Of a stretch of DNA of 64,000 bases, positions 17,776 through 26,588 are shown one piece after another. The DNA is taken from the NCBI GenBank assembly GCA_001515945.1, contig LOER01000036.1, positions 122,692-186,691 on the forward strand, in the 5' to 3' direction. Position 1 is the stretch's first letter. Each line of letters opens with the position of its first letter. Position numbers and translations under genes: made by a program. The stretch is from Desulfitibacter sp. BRH_c19 (GTDB lineage: Bacteria; Bacillota; DSM-16504; Desulfitibacterales; Desulfitibacteraceae). The notes beneath the pieces are model-generated. The model did no database searches. It saw only the letters and a list, made by a program, of their open reading frames with translations, and was not told the DNA's origin.

Positions 17776-17961
17776 TTGACAGTTAGTGATGTAGATATTC
17801 AGAACTGTATTGACAAGTGTACACGGACCTCACAAAGAATTAGAAGTATTGCGGGAGATATGGTTGATCATAGGTCAAGATATGCTTTGACAGAGGCTGA
17901 ACGTCATATAGAACTCTGTATTCATGGTTGTTTTGATGCAAAGACACTAGCAAAATCTTAA
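17776..17961 (+). CDS. Twin-CX3C small helical protein 1
   Basis: A 61-residue protein (TTG 17776, with AAGGTGGTG about 8 bases upstream; GTG 17764 is an alternative). It has two CX3C pairs, CIDKC near residue 11 and CIHGC near 48, separated by 32 residues, and charged helical segments between. The next gene has the same layout, including the shared H-x-E-x-C-I-H-x-C stretch, so the two are tandem paralogues. A helical hairpin with four Cys could bind a metal or form disulfides. No named family is recognised with confidence; the family may be related to DUF326-like four-helix Cys proteins. Confidence 0.6.
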   Translation: MTVSDVDIQNCIDKCTRTSQRIRSIAGDMVDHRSRYALTEAERHIELCIHGCFDAKTLAKS

Positions 17962-17979
17962 AATGAAAGGGGTAGCACT

Positions 17980-18177
17980 ATGTCAAATATGAATCCGCAA
18001 CAACAAATGCAACAGCTTCAAGAATGTATTCAAGACTGCAAGGGCGTAGTTAAGGAGATTCAAAACATTACACAAAAAGCTAACCAGACCGAATTAAAAT
18101 CTACCTTAAAAGAATCAGCCCATCATCTTGAAATGTGTATCCATGAATGTGATTTTGCAACTAAAGCAGTTAACTAA
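17980..18177 (+). CDS. Twin-CX3C small helical protein 2
   Basis: A 65-residue protein starting at ATG 17980 with AAAGGGG upstream and 18 bases after the previous gene, so one transcript is likely. It begins with a Gln-rich stretch (NPQQQMQQLQE), then CIQDC at residue 16, a helix, and CIHEC at residue 53. The spacing between the pairs is 32 residues, as in its neighbour. Function unknown. A terminator follows. Confidence 0.65.
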   Translation: MSNMNPQQQMQQLQECIQDCKGVVKEIQNITQKANQTELKSTLKESAHHLEMCIHECDFATKAVN

Positions 18178-18234
18178 ACTAGCACAATCTATTAAGAGAA
18201 TATAGCAATAGATATACTATTAAAGAAATTCTTT

Positions 18235-18268
18235 AAGAGAGGCATCCTGTTTATAAAGCCTCTCTTTT
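18235..18268 (+). terminator. Terminator after the twin-CX3C genes
   Basis: AAGAGAGGC and GCCTCTCTT arms around a 14-base loop, then TTGTATTG. Confidence 0.7.
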
Positions 18269-18318
18269 GTATTGCCCTTAGAAATTATAATCTTCAGAGG
18301 ATATATCTCATTAGGTCA

Positions 18319-18347
18319 TTGTAAAATCTTTTTCCCAGGAGTATAAT
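18319..18347 (+). promoter_or_regulatory. Sigma-A promoter for the Uup-like ABC-F gene
   Basis: TTGTAA (18319-18324), 17-base spacer, TATAAT (18342-18347). It would give a 145-base leader that contains a hairpin at 18404-18433. Confidence 0.7.
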
Positions 18348-18403
18348 CAAGTTACTGTGTAAATTTTACAGAAGAATAGATATAGTCGCAAAACCTGACT
18401 CAA

Positions 18404-18433
18404 AAAGAGAACTTTTTAATAAAGGTTCTCTTT
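18404..18433 (+). other. Leader hairpin of the ABC-F gene
   Basis: AAAGAGAACTTTT and the complementary GGTTCTCTTT region form about a 13-bp stem with a small TAAT loop, 66 bases before the ABC-F start. The tail is only TTTCC, so it is a weak terminator or an attenuator hairpin. Such leaders control some ABC-F resistance genes. Confidence 0.5.
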
Positions 18434-18498
18434 CCATATTTACTATAGAATTAGAAAAACGAAGAATTAAGCCCTAGGGAGTAAGGAAGGAATAAATC

Positions 18499-20400
18499 AT
18501 GAGTATACTTTCTGTTGAAAATCTCTTAAAAACATATGGTGAAAAAACCTTGTTTGATCATATTTCTTTTAGTATTTCAGAAAAACAACGCATTGGATTA
18601 ATTGGAGTTAATGGTACAGGAAAATCCACATTATTAAGAACAATTGCAGGTATAGAAACAGCTGAAGAAGGAAAAATACTCCACGCCAATCAATTTCATA
18701 TTGAATACTTGTCCCAATACCCAGTATTGGATGAGGAATTAACAGTACTTGAACAAATCTACTATGGAGATTCAATTTTAATGCAAGTGCTTAGGGATTA
18801 TGAAAAAGCCTTAAGTGAACTAGAAAGTGAACCGGAAAATAGCATTAAGCAGAAACGTCTATATGCTATTCAAGAGAAAATGGATGAGATAGGCGCATGG
18901 AATCCGAGTACTATTGCAAAAACGGTGTTAACTCGTTTAGGAGTAAAGAATTTTTCTCAGCCTGTGAAAGAGTTGTCTGGAGGACAAAGGAAAAGGGTGG
19001 CTATTGCAAAAGCGCTAATCCAACCAGCTGATTTATTAATACTAGATGAGCCAACTAACCATTTGGATAATGAAATAATTGAGTGGTTAGAGGGATACTT
19101 GAAGCAATATAAAGGGGCTCTCTTGGTAGTAACCCATGATCGTTACTTTTTAAATAGAGTGACTAACCGTATTTTTGAACTAGATAAAGGAAAACTTTAT
19201 ACTTATGACGGCAATTATGAGGTCTTTTTAGAGAAAAAGGCTTTAAGAGAAGAACAGGCAATAGCTTCAGAAACAAAACGGCAAAATATTCTGCGTAGAG
19301 AGTTAGAGTGGTTACGACGTGGTGCCAAAGCAAGAACAACAAAGCAAAAAGCACGAATCAAACGGGTACATGAAATCCAAGACAATGAAATAGAAATATC
19401 TAATGATAAGTTAGACATTGCCATAGGATCAAGTCGTTTGGGGAAAAGAGTGTTGGAACTTAAAGGTATAACTAAATGTTATGGACAAAACAAACTTATA
19501 GAAGACTTTTCCTATCTTATCAGTCCCAATGAGAGAATTGGTATTATAGGACCTAACGGAAGTGGAAAGACTACTTTATTAAACATAATAGCAGGACAAA
19601 TTGATCCTGATTCTGGCGTTCTCGAAATAGGGGAAACTGTGAAAATTGGCTATTACGCCCAGGATTATCTGGACATGAATCCAGACTTACGGGTTATTGA
19701 GTATATTAGAGAAACAGCTGAAGTAATTAGAGCGGTAAACGGTAAAATGATAACGGCGGAACAAATGCTAGAAAGGTTCCTGTTTCCTCGCAATATGCAA
19801 CGGGTATATATTGATAGATTATCTGGAGGAGAGAGACGTCGTTTATACTTGTTAAGTACACTAATGGAAGAACCAAATGTGCTATTACTCGATGAACCTA
19901 CCAATGATCTAGATACTAAAACATTAACAATTCTAGAAGATTATCTAGAAGAGTTTCCAGGTGTGGTAATAACAGTGTCCCATGATCGATACTTTTTGGA
20001 TCGTGTAGTAGACCAACTAATTACTTTAGAAGGGGATGGAGTAATTAGCACTTTTCAGGGTGATTATAGTGATTATCTAGAGATGAGGAAAAAAGAGAAA
20101 GAACAGGAAAGTGCTGTGAACAAAAAGAGTGAAATTCAAAACTCTGAACAAAAAAAAGAGCGTCCAAGGAAGCTGTCGTATAAGGAAAAGCTTGAATGGG
20201 ATGAAATTGAAGATAGAATTGCTGGTTTAGAAGAACGACAAGCAGAAATTCAGGGGGAAATGGTACGGGTAGGAAGTGATGCCGAACAAGTTCAAAAGCT
20301 ATATACGGAGCAGCAGTTAATTGAAAAAGAACTAGAACAAGCCCTTGAGAGATGGACTGAACTGTCTATTTTAATTGAAGAATTCGAGCTAAATAAATAA
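18499..20400 (+). CDS. ABC-F family ATPase with C-terminal coiled coil (Uup/YfmR-like)
   Basis: A 633-residue ABC-F protein. Walker A motifs are GVNGTGKST (about residue 36) and GPNGSGKTT; signatures LSGGQRKRVAIAK and LSGGERRRLYLLS; Walker B LLILDEPTNHLD and LLLDEPTNDLD. The inter-domain linker is basic (KARTTKQKARIKRVHE). The C-terminal 100 residues are a coiled coil (LSYKEKLEWDEIEDRIAGL) as in Uup, which binds ribosomes or DNA. It has no membrane segments. The likely role is to assist stalled translation. Its leader contains a hairpin and it ends at a terminator. Confidence 0.92.
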   Translation: MSILSVENLLKTYGEKTLFDHISFSISEKQRIGLIGVNGTGKSTLLRTIAGIETAEEGKILHANQFHIEYLSQYPVLDEELTVLEQIYYGDSILMQVLRDYEKALSELESEPENSIKQKRLYAIQEKMDEIGAWNPSTIAKTVLTRLGVKNFSQPVKELSGGQRKRVAIAKALIQPADLLILDEPTNHLDNEIIEWLEGYLKQYKGALLVVTHDRYFLNRVTNRIFELDKGKLYTYDGNYEVFLEKKALREEQAIASETKRQNILRRELEWLRRGAKARTTKQKARIKRVHEIQDNEIEISNDKLDIAIGSSRLGKRVLELKGITKCYGQNKLIEDFSYLISPNERIGIIGPNGSGKTTLLNIIAGQIDPDSGVLEIGETVKIGYYAQDYLDMNPDLRVIEYIRETAEVIRAVNGKMITAEQMLERFLFPRNMQRVYIDRLSGGERRRLYLLSTLMEEPNVLLLDEPTNDLDTKTLTILEDYLEEFPGVVITVSHDRYFLDRVVDQLITLEGDGVISTFQGDYSDYLEMRKKEKEQESAVNKKSEIQNSEQKKERPRKLSYKEKLEWDEIEDRIAGLEERQAEIQGEMVRVGSDAEQVQKLYTEQQLIEKELEQALERWTELSILIEEFELNK

Positions 20401-20435
20401 TAGAAAGAATGTGTAGTACAAACTTATTATTCAAG

Positions 20436-20462
20436 TAGCACCCAGGGGGGTGTTATTTTTTT
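20436..20462 (+). terminator. Terminator after the ABC-F gene
   Basis: AGCACCC-AGGG-GGGTGTT followed by ATTTTTTTT. Confidence 0.8.
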
Positions 20463-20480
20463 TGGTTGAATTGCTACTTC

Positions 20481-20530
20481 TTAACCTTATTTTAACCTAA
20501 CCTTTGCAAAAAGTTAGTTTAGGTTAACTT
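20481..20530 (+). promoter_or_regulatory. Pho-box-like repeats upstream of pstS
   Basis: TTAACCT at 20481 and again at 20492 (11-bp period), then degenerate copies at 20514 (TTAGTTT) and 20524 (TTAACTT). The spacing matches PhoP binding boxes, which are direct repeats with an 11-bp period. A TATTAT -10 candidate lies at 20550-20555. Confidence 0.7.
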
Positions 20531-20607
20531 GACCTTTACTTAAAGAAGGTATTATTAGCATGTAAATTATTAAAAAATTTGTTCTAAAAAATGGAGGGCA
20601 AAATTTA

Positions 20608-21480
20608 ATGGCAACTGTTACATCAAGAAAGATAATTTTACTTTTAGCTGTAGTTTTAATGGCGGGACTATTTGCCATGGGGTGTGGACAGAGCAATCAA
20701 GATTCTGGAACAAAAAATGAAAATGATACTCTAGAAGAAGCAAGACTAAGTGGAACAATTACAATTGCAGGGTCAACTTCTGTACAACCTATATCTGAAG
20801 AATTAGCAAGTGTATTTATGGATCTTAATTCAGATGTAAGAATTGAAGTATCTGGTGGAGGATCAAGTGCTGGTGTAAGGGCAGCCGAATCAGGAGCAGC
20901 AGACATTGGAGCAGCTTCTAGAAAATTAAAAGATGAAGAGTCTAGTGTTTCAGGAATTGTCATTGCAATAGATGGTATTGCAGTAGTAGTTACACCTGAG
21001 AATCCAGTAAATGACCTTTCTTTCGAAGAAATCCAGAAAATTTTTAGAGGAGAAATAACTAATTGGAGTGAAGTCGGTGGAGCCGATGCTAACATAGTCG
21101 TTGTAAATAGGGAAGAGGGTTCCGGCACTCGTGGTGCATTTCATGAAATAGTTGTTGGTGACAAAAATGATTTCGTTAATACTGCTATAATCCAGAACTC
21201 AACGGGAGCTGTTAGAGAAGCTGTTTCCAATGATGTAAACGCAATAGGATATGTGTCACTTGGTGGAATTAATGATAGTGTTAAACCACTAATGGTTGAT
21301 GGAGTAGAAGCAACAATAGACAATATTAAGTCAGATAAATACCCTGTTGCACGTCCATTTAACTATGTAGTTAAGAACGGTACCCAATTGAGTGACATAG
21401 CACAAGCTTTTGTAGATTTTATTCTAAGTGCTGACGGTCAAGCAATAGTTGGGGAAAACGGTTTTGTACCTGTAAACTAG
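20608..21480 (+). CDS. pstS: Phosphate ABC transporter substrate-binding lipoprotein
   Basis: A 290-residue lipoprotein. The signal peptide (LLLAVVLMAGLFAMGC) puts Cys27 at the lipid site. The mature protein has the PstS signature GSTSVQPISEEL, the phosphate-binding motif SGGGSSAG and the REEGSGTRGAF loop near residue 175. It captures phosphate outside the membrane for PstCAB. GGAGGG precedes the ATG. It has its own terminator and its own Pho-box region; the stop is TAG. Confidence 0.97.
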   Translation: MATVTSRKIILLLAVVLMAGLFAMGCGQSNQDSGTKNENDTLEEARLSGTITIAGSTSVQPISEELASVFMDLNSDVRIEVSGGGSSAGVRAAESGAADIGAASRKLKDEESSVSGIVIAIDGIAVVVTPENPVNDLSFEEIQKIFRGEITNWSEVGGADANIVVVNREEGSGTRGAFHEIVVGDKNDFVNTAIIQNSTGAVREAVSNDVNAIGYVSLGGINDSVKPLMVDGVEATIDNIKSDKYPVARPFNYVVKNGTQLSDIAQAFVDFILSADGQAIVGENGFVPVN

Positions 21481-21517
21481 AAGACAAAAAGACTTATTAA
21501 ATACTTACCATAGATGA

Positions 21518-21555
21518 GTAAGGAATGGATACGAAAGTTCATTCTTTACTTTTTT
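21518..21555 (+). terminator. Terminator after pstS
   Basis: GTAAGGAATG and CATTCTTTAC arms (one G-T pair) with loop GATACGAAAGTT, then TTTTTT. It would reduce read-through into pstC, consistent with extra PstS being needed. Confidence 0.8.
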
Positions 21556-21585
21556 AATTAACAAACTATTCAACATGTATATAAG

Positions 21586-21625
21586 TTAACCTAATCTTAA
21601 CCTGATACTAACTTCAGGTTAATTA
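21586..21625 (+). promoter_or_regulatory. Pho-box-like repeats upstream of pstC
   Basis: Four 7-base words at exact 11-bp steps: TTAACCT (21586), TTAACCT (21597), CTAACTT (21608), TTAATTA (21619). This is a PhoP-type direct-repeat operator, and the pstC start is 63 bases further on. Confidence 0.8.
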
Positions 21626-21687
21626 GGGATAAATACAATTAGCTTGTAATGTGTTTAAGTTGCGATGCACAAGGGGTGTGTTAAATA

Positions 21688-22593
21688 ATGAATCATACTT
21701 CAAGAGAAAAAATTGTAAAGGTTTTTTTGTTTTTGGCTGCTTTTACCGCAGTATTAAGTGTAATCCTAATTGCATTTTTTGTATTTAAGGAAGGAATGCC
21801 TATTTTCATTACCTATGGTATTTCAGAGGTAATATTTGGGCAAAATTGGAACCCGACAAATCAAGTATATGGTATTTTACCAATGATAATCGGGACCATT
21901 TTTGTAACCATTTTTGCAATTTTTATTGGAGCTCCAATGGGAATTTCTGTGGCTATATTTTTAGCAGAAATATCTCCACAGCAGATTTCTAAGATAGTAA
22001 GACCTGCTGTAGAATTATTAGCTGGTATACCTTCTGTTATTTATGGTCTATTTGGAATGGTTATTATAAGGAGCATTCTTGCTGACATATCTAGGGGCCC
22101 TTTGGGTGAGCATTTACCAGCAAGTTACCAAACGGGATATTCAATATTAGGTGCAGGTATTATTCTTGCGATAATGATTTTACCTACCGTTATTAATATT
22201 TCAGAAGATGCTATAAGATCTGTTCCTAAGGAGTATAAGGAGGGTGCATTAGCCTTAGGGGCATCAAAATGGCAAACTATTTACAATGTTATTCTTCCTG
22301 CTGCTAAATCGGGAATTGCGACCTCTGTCATACTAGGGACAGGTAGGGCTCTTGGTGAGACTATGGCAGTTATTATGATTGCAGGAAATACAGCACTAAT
22401 ACCTGAAATAAGCTGGAAGGGTCTATTTGCCCCAGTAAGAACATTAACAGGAAATATAGCTTTAGAAATGGGATATGCTGGTCCTGAGCATCAACAAGCT
22501 CTCTTTGCAACAGGAATTGTTTTATTTTTGTTTATTATGGTTTTAAATGTGTTAACAACTCTTATTGCTAAAAGGGGGTTTAATAGAGGATGA
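21688..22593 (+). CDS. pstC: Phosphate ABC transporter permease PstC
   Basis: A 301-residue membrane protein with six predicted helices and the permease signature EYKEGALALGASKWQTI (about residue 185), which docks on the PstB ATPase. The N-terminal helix and FVIFAIFIGAPMG-type loop are typical of PstC. It forms the channel with PstA. The coding region overlaps pstA by four bases (ATGA), so translation is coupled. Starts at ATG 21688 behind AAGGGGTG. Confidence 0.97.
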   Translation: MNHTSREKIVKVFLFLAAFTAVLSVILIAFFVFKEGMPIFITYGISEVIFGQNWNPTNQVYGILPMIIGTIFVTIFAIFIGAPMGISVAIFLAEISPQQISKIVRPAVELLAGIPSVIYGLFGMVIIRSILADISRGPLGEHLPASYQTGYSILGAGIILAIMILPTVINISEDAIRSVPKEYKEGALALGASKWQTIYNVILPAAKSGIATSVILGTGRALGETMAVIMIAGNTALIPEISWKGLFAPVRTLTGNIALEMGYAGPEHQQALFATGIVLFLFIMVLNVLTTLIAKRGFNRG

Positions 22594-23432
22594 CAAAAGT
22601 TGAGAAACAGCAAGCAGTAGCTTATGGAGTTCTAAGCTTTGCAGCAATGTTGACGGTATTGATACTTGGCTTAATAGTGTTCTATGTATTAAGCAAAGGA
22701 TTGGGTATGATTAGTATAGAGTTTTTATTAGATAAACCTAAAAAAATGGGTTCTGAAGGGGGAATTTTTCCCGCTATAATAGGTACTATTTACCTAGTAT
22801 TTATTACAATGATTGTTGCTACCCCAATTGGTGTAGGGGCTGCTATTTACCTTAATGAATATACAAAGGAAGGTCCTATAACAAATACTATCCGATTTGC
22901 TACTGAAGCATTGGCTGGTATTCCTTCAATAATCTTTGGGCTGTTTGGTTTTGCATTTTTCGTAATTCTATTAAAACCGATTACAGGGGGTTGGTCAATT
23001 ATCTCTGGTGCTTTAACAGGTGTGACAATGATATTGCCTACTATAGTTCGTTCTTCAGAAGAAGCCCTAAAAGCAGTTCCTAGTATTTTAAGAGAGGGCA
23101 GCTTAGCTTTAGGCACTACTAGGTGGCAAACTATAAAGAGAGTTATACTGCCAACTGCATTCCCGGGTATTTTAACAGGTTTAATTTTATCAATTGGTAG
23201 AGTTATAGGTGAGACTGCTGCATTTTTACTAACCTTAGGTGGTAGTTTGCTTATCCCTAGTTCCATATTTGATGGTAGTCGTACATTATCACTTCATTTA
23301 TATATGGTAGCCATGGAAACAGGTGCCATGGATATTGCATTTGGGACAGGTGCAGTCTTGATATTTTTAATCATAATCATAAACGCTACATCAAGATTCT
23401 TATTAAAGAAATTTATAAGAAAAATGTCATAG
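22590..23432 (+). CDS. pstA: Phosphate ABC transporter permease PstA
   Basis: A 280-residue membrane protein with the EAA-type loop LREGSLALGTTRWQTIKRV (about residue 170) and helices matching PstA. It pairs with PstC in the membrane. It overlaps pstC and is followed 14 bases later by pstB. The stop is TAG. Confidence 0.97.
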   Translation: MTKVEKQQAVAYGVLSFAAMLTVLILGLIVFYVLSKGLGMISIEFLLDKPKKMGSEGGIFPAIIGTIYLVFITMIVATPIGVGAAIYLNEYTKEGPITNTIRFATEALAGIPSIIFGLFGFAFFVILLKPITGGWSIISGALTGVTMILPTIVRSSEEALKAVPSILREGSLALGTTRWQTIKRVILPTAFPGILTGLILSIGRVIGETAAFLLTLGGSLLIPSSIFDGSRTLSLHLYMVAMETGAMDIAFGTGAVLIFLIIIINATSRFLLKKFIRKMS

Positions 23433-23446
23433 GTGGAGGGATATAA

Positions 23447-24211
23447 GTGAAAAATGGTCAAAGCAAAATTCAGGTACAAAATTTAAATCTGTATTACGGC
23501 AGCTTAATGGCATTAAAAAATATATCCATTCAGCTGCCTAGCAACCAGATATCTGCTTTAATTGGTCCATCAGGATGCGGAAAATCCACCTTTTTGAGAA
23601 CTTTAAACAGAATGAATGATCTAATTCCCCGTGTTACCATTGAAGGAAATGTCTTGATTGATAATCATAATATCTATGAAAAGGATATAGATGTTGTTGA
23701 GCTGCGAAAGCAAATCGGCATGGTTTTTCAAAAACCAAATCCTTTCCCCATGAGTATTTATGAAAACGTTGTATATGGACCAAAATGCCATGGAGTTAAG
23801 GATAAGAAGAAGCTAAATGAAATTGCCGAAAAAAGCTTGAAGAAAGCCGTTTTATGGGATGAAGTAAAGGATAGATTGAAGGATTCGGCATTAAGTCTTT
23901 CTGGAGGTCAGCAACAGAGACTTTGTATTGCTCGTGTATTAGCAGTAGAGCCGGGCATAGTTCTCATGGATGAACCAACATCTGCGTTGGATCCAATAGC
24001 TACTTTGAAAATAGAAGAATTGGTTACGAACTTGAAGGAAGATTATACAATTGTAATTGTAACTCATAATATGGAACAAGCTGCTCGTGTTTCTGATAAT
24101 ACTTCCTTTTTCCTAAATGGTGAGGTAATAGAAACTGGAGCTACTGAAATCATATTCACCAACCCCGAGCATAAAAAAACAGAGGATTATATTACAGGTA
24201 GATTTGGTTAA
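23447..24211 (+). CDS. pstB: Phosphate ABC transporter ATP-binding protein PstB
   Basis: A 254-residue ATPase. Walker [10 protein letters not shown] (about residue 38), Q-loop [10 protein letters not shown], signature [13 protein letters not shown], Walker [12 protein letters not shown] and H-loop [10 protein letters not shown] are all intact. It powers phosphate uptake through PstCA. GTG start behind GGAGGG. It is followed by a second pstB, so the operon has two ATPase genes. Confidence 0.97.
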   Translation: MKNGQSKIQVQNLNLYYGSLMALKNISIQLPSNQISALIGPSGCGKSTFLRTLNRMNDLIPRVTIEGNVLIDNHNIYEKDIDVVELRKQIGMVFQKPNPFPMSIYENVVYGPKCHGVKDKKKLNEIAEKSLKKAVLWDEVKDRLKDSALSLSGGQQQRLCIARVLAVEPGIVLMDEPTSALDPIATLKIEELVTNLKEDYTIVIVTHNMEQAARVSDNTSFFLNGEVIETGATEIIFTNPEHKKTEDYITGRFG

Positions 24212-24270
24212 TTTGTTAACGAAATTAAATTTATTTTTAAGTATGATAGTTATTAAGTGAGGTGAATAGT

Positions 24271-25032
24271 TTGGAAAGCATGCCAATTTGTACTATTGAA
24301 GATTTAAATCTATGGTATGGTAATAACCATGCCTTAAAGGATGTTAATTTGAATATTATTAGGAAAAATGTAACTGCTATTATTGGACCATCAGGTTGTG
24401 GAAAATCCACCTTTATAAAGGTGCTAAATAGAATGATAGATTTAATTCCTGATGTAAAAATTACTGGAAGCGTTTATATTGATGGTAAAAGCATTTTATC
24501 TGATGAAATAAATTTGATTAATCTACGTACTGAAGTAGGCATGGTTTTTCAAAAACCAAACCCATTTCCTAAATCTGTTTTTGAAAATGTAGCATTTGCT
24601 CCCAAAATGCAGGGCGTAAAGTCAAAAGAGGAGCTCTATAATATAGTAGAACGTAGCTTAAAGCAGGCTGCTCTGTGGGAAGAAGTAAAAGATAGATTAC
24701 ATGCTCCAGGCTTAGGTTTATCTGGGGGACAGCAGCAAAGATTATGCATTGCTAGAGCTTTAGCTATGGAACCCGAAGTACTACTAATGGATGAACCAAC
24801 GTCAGCTTTAGATCCAATAGCGACTCTCAAAATAGAAGAATTGCTGCATGAGTTAAAGGATAAGTACCAAATAGTTATAGTTACCCACAATATGCACCAG
24901 GCTGCTCGTGTATCTGATAGGACAGTCTTCTTTTTGAATGGCGAAATTATTGAGACAGGTGATACAGAAATGATTTTTACGAGACCAAAGGAACAAAAAA
25001 CAGAAGATTATATTACTGGAAGGTTTAGCTAA
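24271..25032 (+). CDS. pstB: Second PstB paralogue
   Basis: A 253-residue paralogue of the previous gene with all catalytic motifs: Walker [60 protein letters not shown] 24271 is favoured because GAGGTG lies 6 bases upstream; GTG 24262 has no ribosome site. Two PstB genes in one operon are known in some Firmicutes and may work under different phosphate levels, but that is an inference. Confidence 0.92.
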   Translation: MESMPICTIEDLNLWYGNNHALKDVNLNIIRKNVTAIIGPSGCGKSTFIKVLNRMIDLIPDVKITGSVYIDGKSILSDEINLINLRTEVGMVFQKPNPFPKSVFENVAFAPKMQGVKSKEELYNIVERSLKQAALWEEVKDRLHAPGLGLSGGQQQRLCIARALAMEPEVLLMDEPTSALDPIATLKIEELLHELKDKYQIVIVTHNMHQAARVSDRTVFFLNGEIIETGDTEMIFTRPKEQKTEDYITGRFS

Positions 25033-25127
25033 AAGCTAGAGGGCAGAATTTTAGAAGCCAGGAGTCAGAATAAAAGCTTTAATGTACTAAGTTCTTAAAA
25101 AAACCAGGTAGGGGAGTGTGAAGTAGA

Positions 25128-25784
25128 GTGATAAGAGCGAATTTCCAGCAGTCTCTTGAAGAACTTCAAAAAGAGATACTAAAGATGGGTAGTTTAGTGG
25201 AGGACATGATTACAGACTCAATAAAATCACTTGCAAAACAAGATTTGGACCTTGCAGAAGTTGTTTTACAAAAAGATAATATTGTTAACAAATTTGACTT
25301 AGAAATTGAGGATAGATGTATGAAGTTAATTGCAACTCAACAGCCAATGGGTAAGGATTTAAGAATGATTGGTATTACCTTTAATGTTATAAAGGACTTA
25401 GAAAGAATGGCTGATTTGTCCTGTGATATTGCCAAAATTGTAAAAAGAATTGGTAAGGAGCCACTTATCAAACCTCTTATAGACATTCCAAGAATGGCTG
25501 AGCTCTCAAAAAAAATGGTTAAGAAAGCCTTGGACAGTTATGTTAGCCAAGATATTGTATTGGCAGAGGAAATATCTTTAGACGATGATCAGGTAGATAA
25601 TCTGCATAACCAGATTTTTAGGGAATTATTGATTATAATGATGGAGAATCCAAAAACTATTACCCAAGCCACACATCTATTATTTATTAGCAGATACTTG
25701 GAAAGAATAGCAGATTATGCTACAAACATCTGTGAAAGTGTAATATTTTTAGTAACAGGGGAAAGAAAAGACTTAAATCCCTAA
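25128..25784 (+). CDS. phoU: Phosphate signalling complex protein PhoU
   Basis: A 218-residue all-helical protein with two PhoU repeats, each with the metal-binding pattern (DLERMADLSCDIAK, about residue 90, and YLERIADYATNICE, about residue 190). PhoU connects Pst transport to PhoR and holds the kinase off when phosphate is plentiful. GTG start behind GGGGAG. It is followed by phoP-phoR. Confidence 0.96.
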   Translation: MIRANFQQSLEELQKEILKMGSLVEDMITDSIKSLAKQDLDLAEVVLQKDNIVNKFDLEIEDRCMKLIATQQPMGKDLRMIGITFNVIKDLERMADLSCDIAKIVKRIGKEPLIKPLIDIPRMAELSKKMVKKALDSYVSQDIVLAEEISLDDDQVDNLHNQIFRELLIIMMENPKTITQATHLLFISRYLERIADYATNICESVIFLVTGERKDLNP

Positions 25785-25892
25785 GGTAAACTACTTTCAA
25801 AAAAAGCACATGCTATAAATTTTCATAAAAGTATGGTATTTTTAAAGAAGATCTATTGGGATACTATGTACAAATGGTAGGAGGTTAGAATC

Positions 25893-26585
25893 ATGAAAGG
25901 TAAAATCCTAATAATTGATGACGAGCAAAACATTCTAGACTTGGTTTCCTACAATCTTCAAGAGGTTGGTTTTAATACCATAACTGCCGTAAATGGAACG
26001 GAAGCTTTGGAAAAGGTCAGGGGCGAAAAGCCCGATTTAATAATATTAGATGTGATGTTACCTGAGATTGACGGATTTGAGCTTTTGAGTATTCTACGCA
26101 AAGAAACCAAGGTTCCAGTAATAATGTTAACAGCTAAAAAAGAGGAGATAGACACAGTATTAGGTTTAGAGATGGGGGCAGATGACTATATAACTAAACC
26201 TTTTAGTCCTAGAGAACTTACTGCAAGGGTAAAGGCTGTATATAGAAGGCTATCAGAAAAAAGCTCCACACCACCTAATGAAGGAATGCTCAAAAGTGGA
26301 AAACTAAAAATAGATGCAGTTCGACACCAAGTGTTCAATGGAGATAAAGAGGTAGATTTGACCGCAAAAGAATTTGATCTCCTAATACTGCTTTCTGCAA
26401 ATCCTGGAAAGGTATTTAGTAGAGAAAATCTGCTTCAAAGTCTCTGGAACTACGATTATTGTGGAGATACCAAAACAATTGATGTTCATATTAGACACTT
26501 ACGACAAAAAATCGAACAAGACCCATCTAACCCAAGGTTCGTTAAGACAGTCAGGGGTGTGGGTTATAAGTTTCAGGAGCAATAA
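25893..26585 (+). CDS. phoP: Response regulator PhoP (OmpR family)
   Basis: A 230-residue response regulator. The receiver domain has the acidic pair (IIDDEQN) and phosphoacceptor Asp in LIILDVMLPEIDG (about residue 53) and MLTAKKEE. The C-terminal winged helix is OmpR/PhoB type (TIDVHIRHLRQKIEQDP, then VRGVGYKF). It should bind the 11-bp repeats found upstream of pstS and pstC. Four bases separate it from phoR. Confidence 0.92.
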   Translation: MKGKILIIDDEQNILDLVSYNLQEVGFNTITAVNGTEALEKVRGEKPDLIILDVMLPEIDGFELLSILRKETKVPVIMLTAKKEEIDTVLGLEMGADDYITKPFSPRELTARVKAVYRRLSEKSSTPPNEGMLKSGKLKIDAVRHQVFNGDKEVDLTAKEFDLLILLSANPGKVFSRENLLQSLWNYDYCGDTKTIDVHIRHLRQKIEQDPSNPRFVKTVRGVGYKFQEQ

Positions 26586-26588
26586 AAT

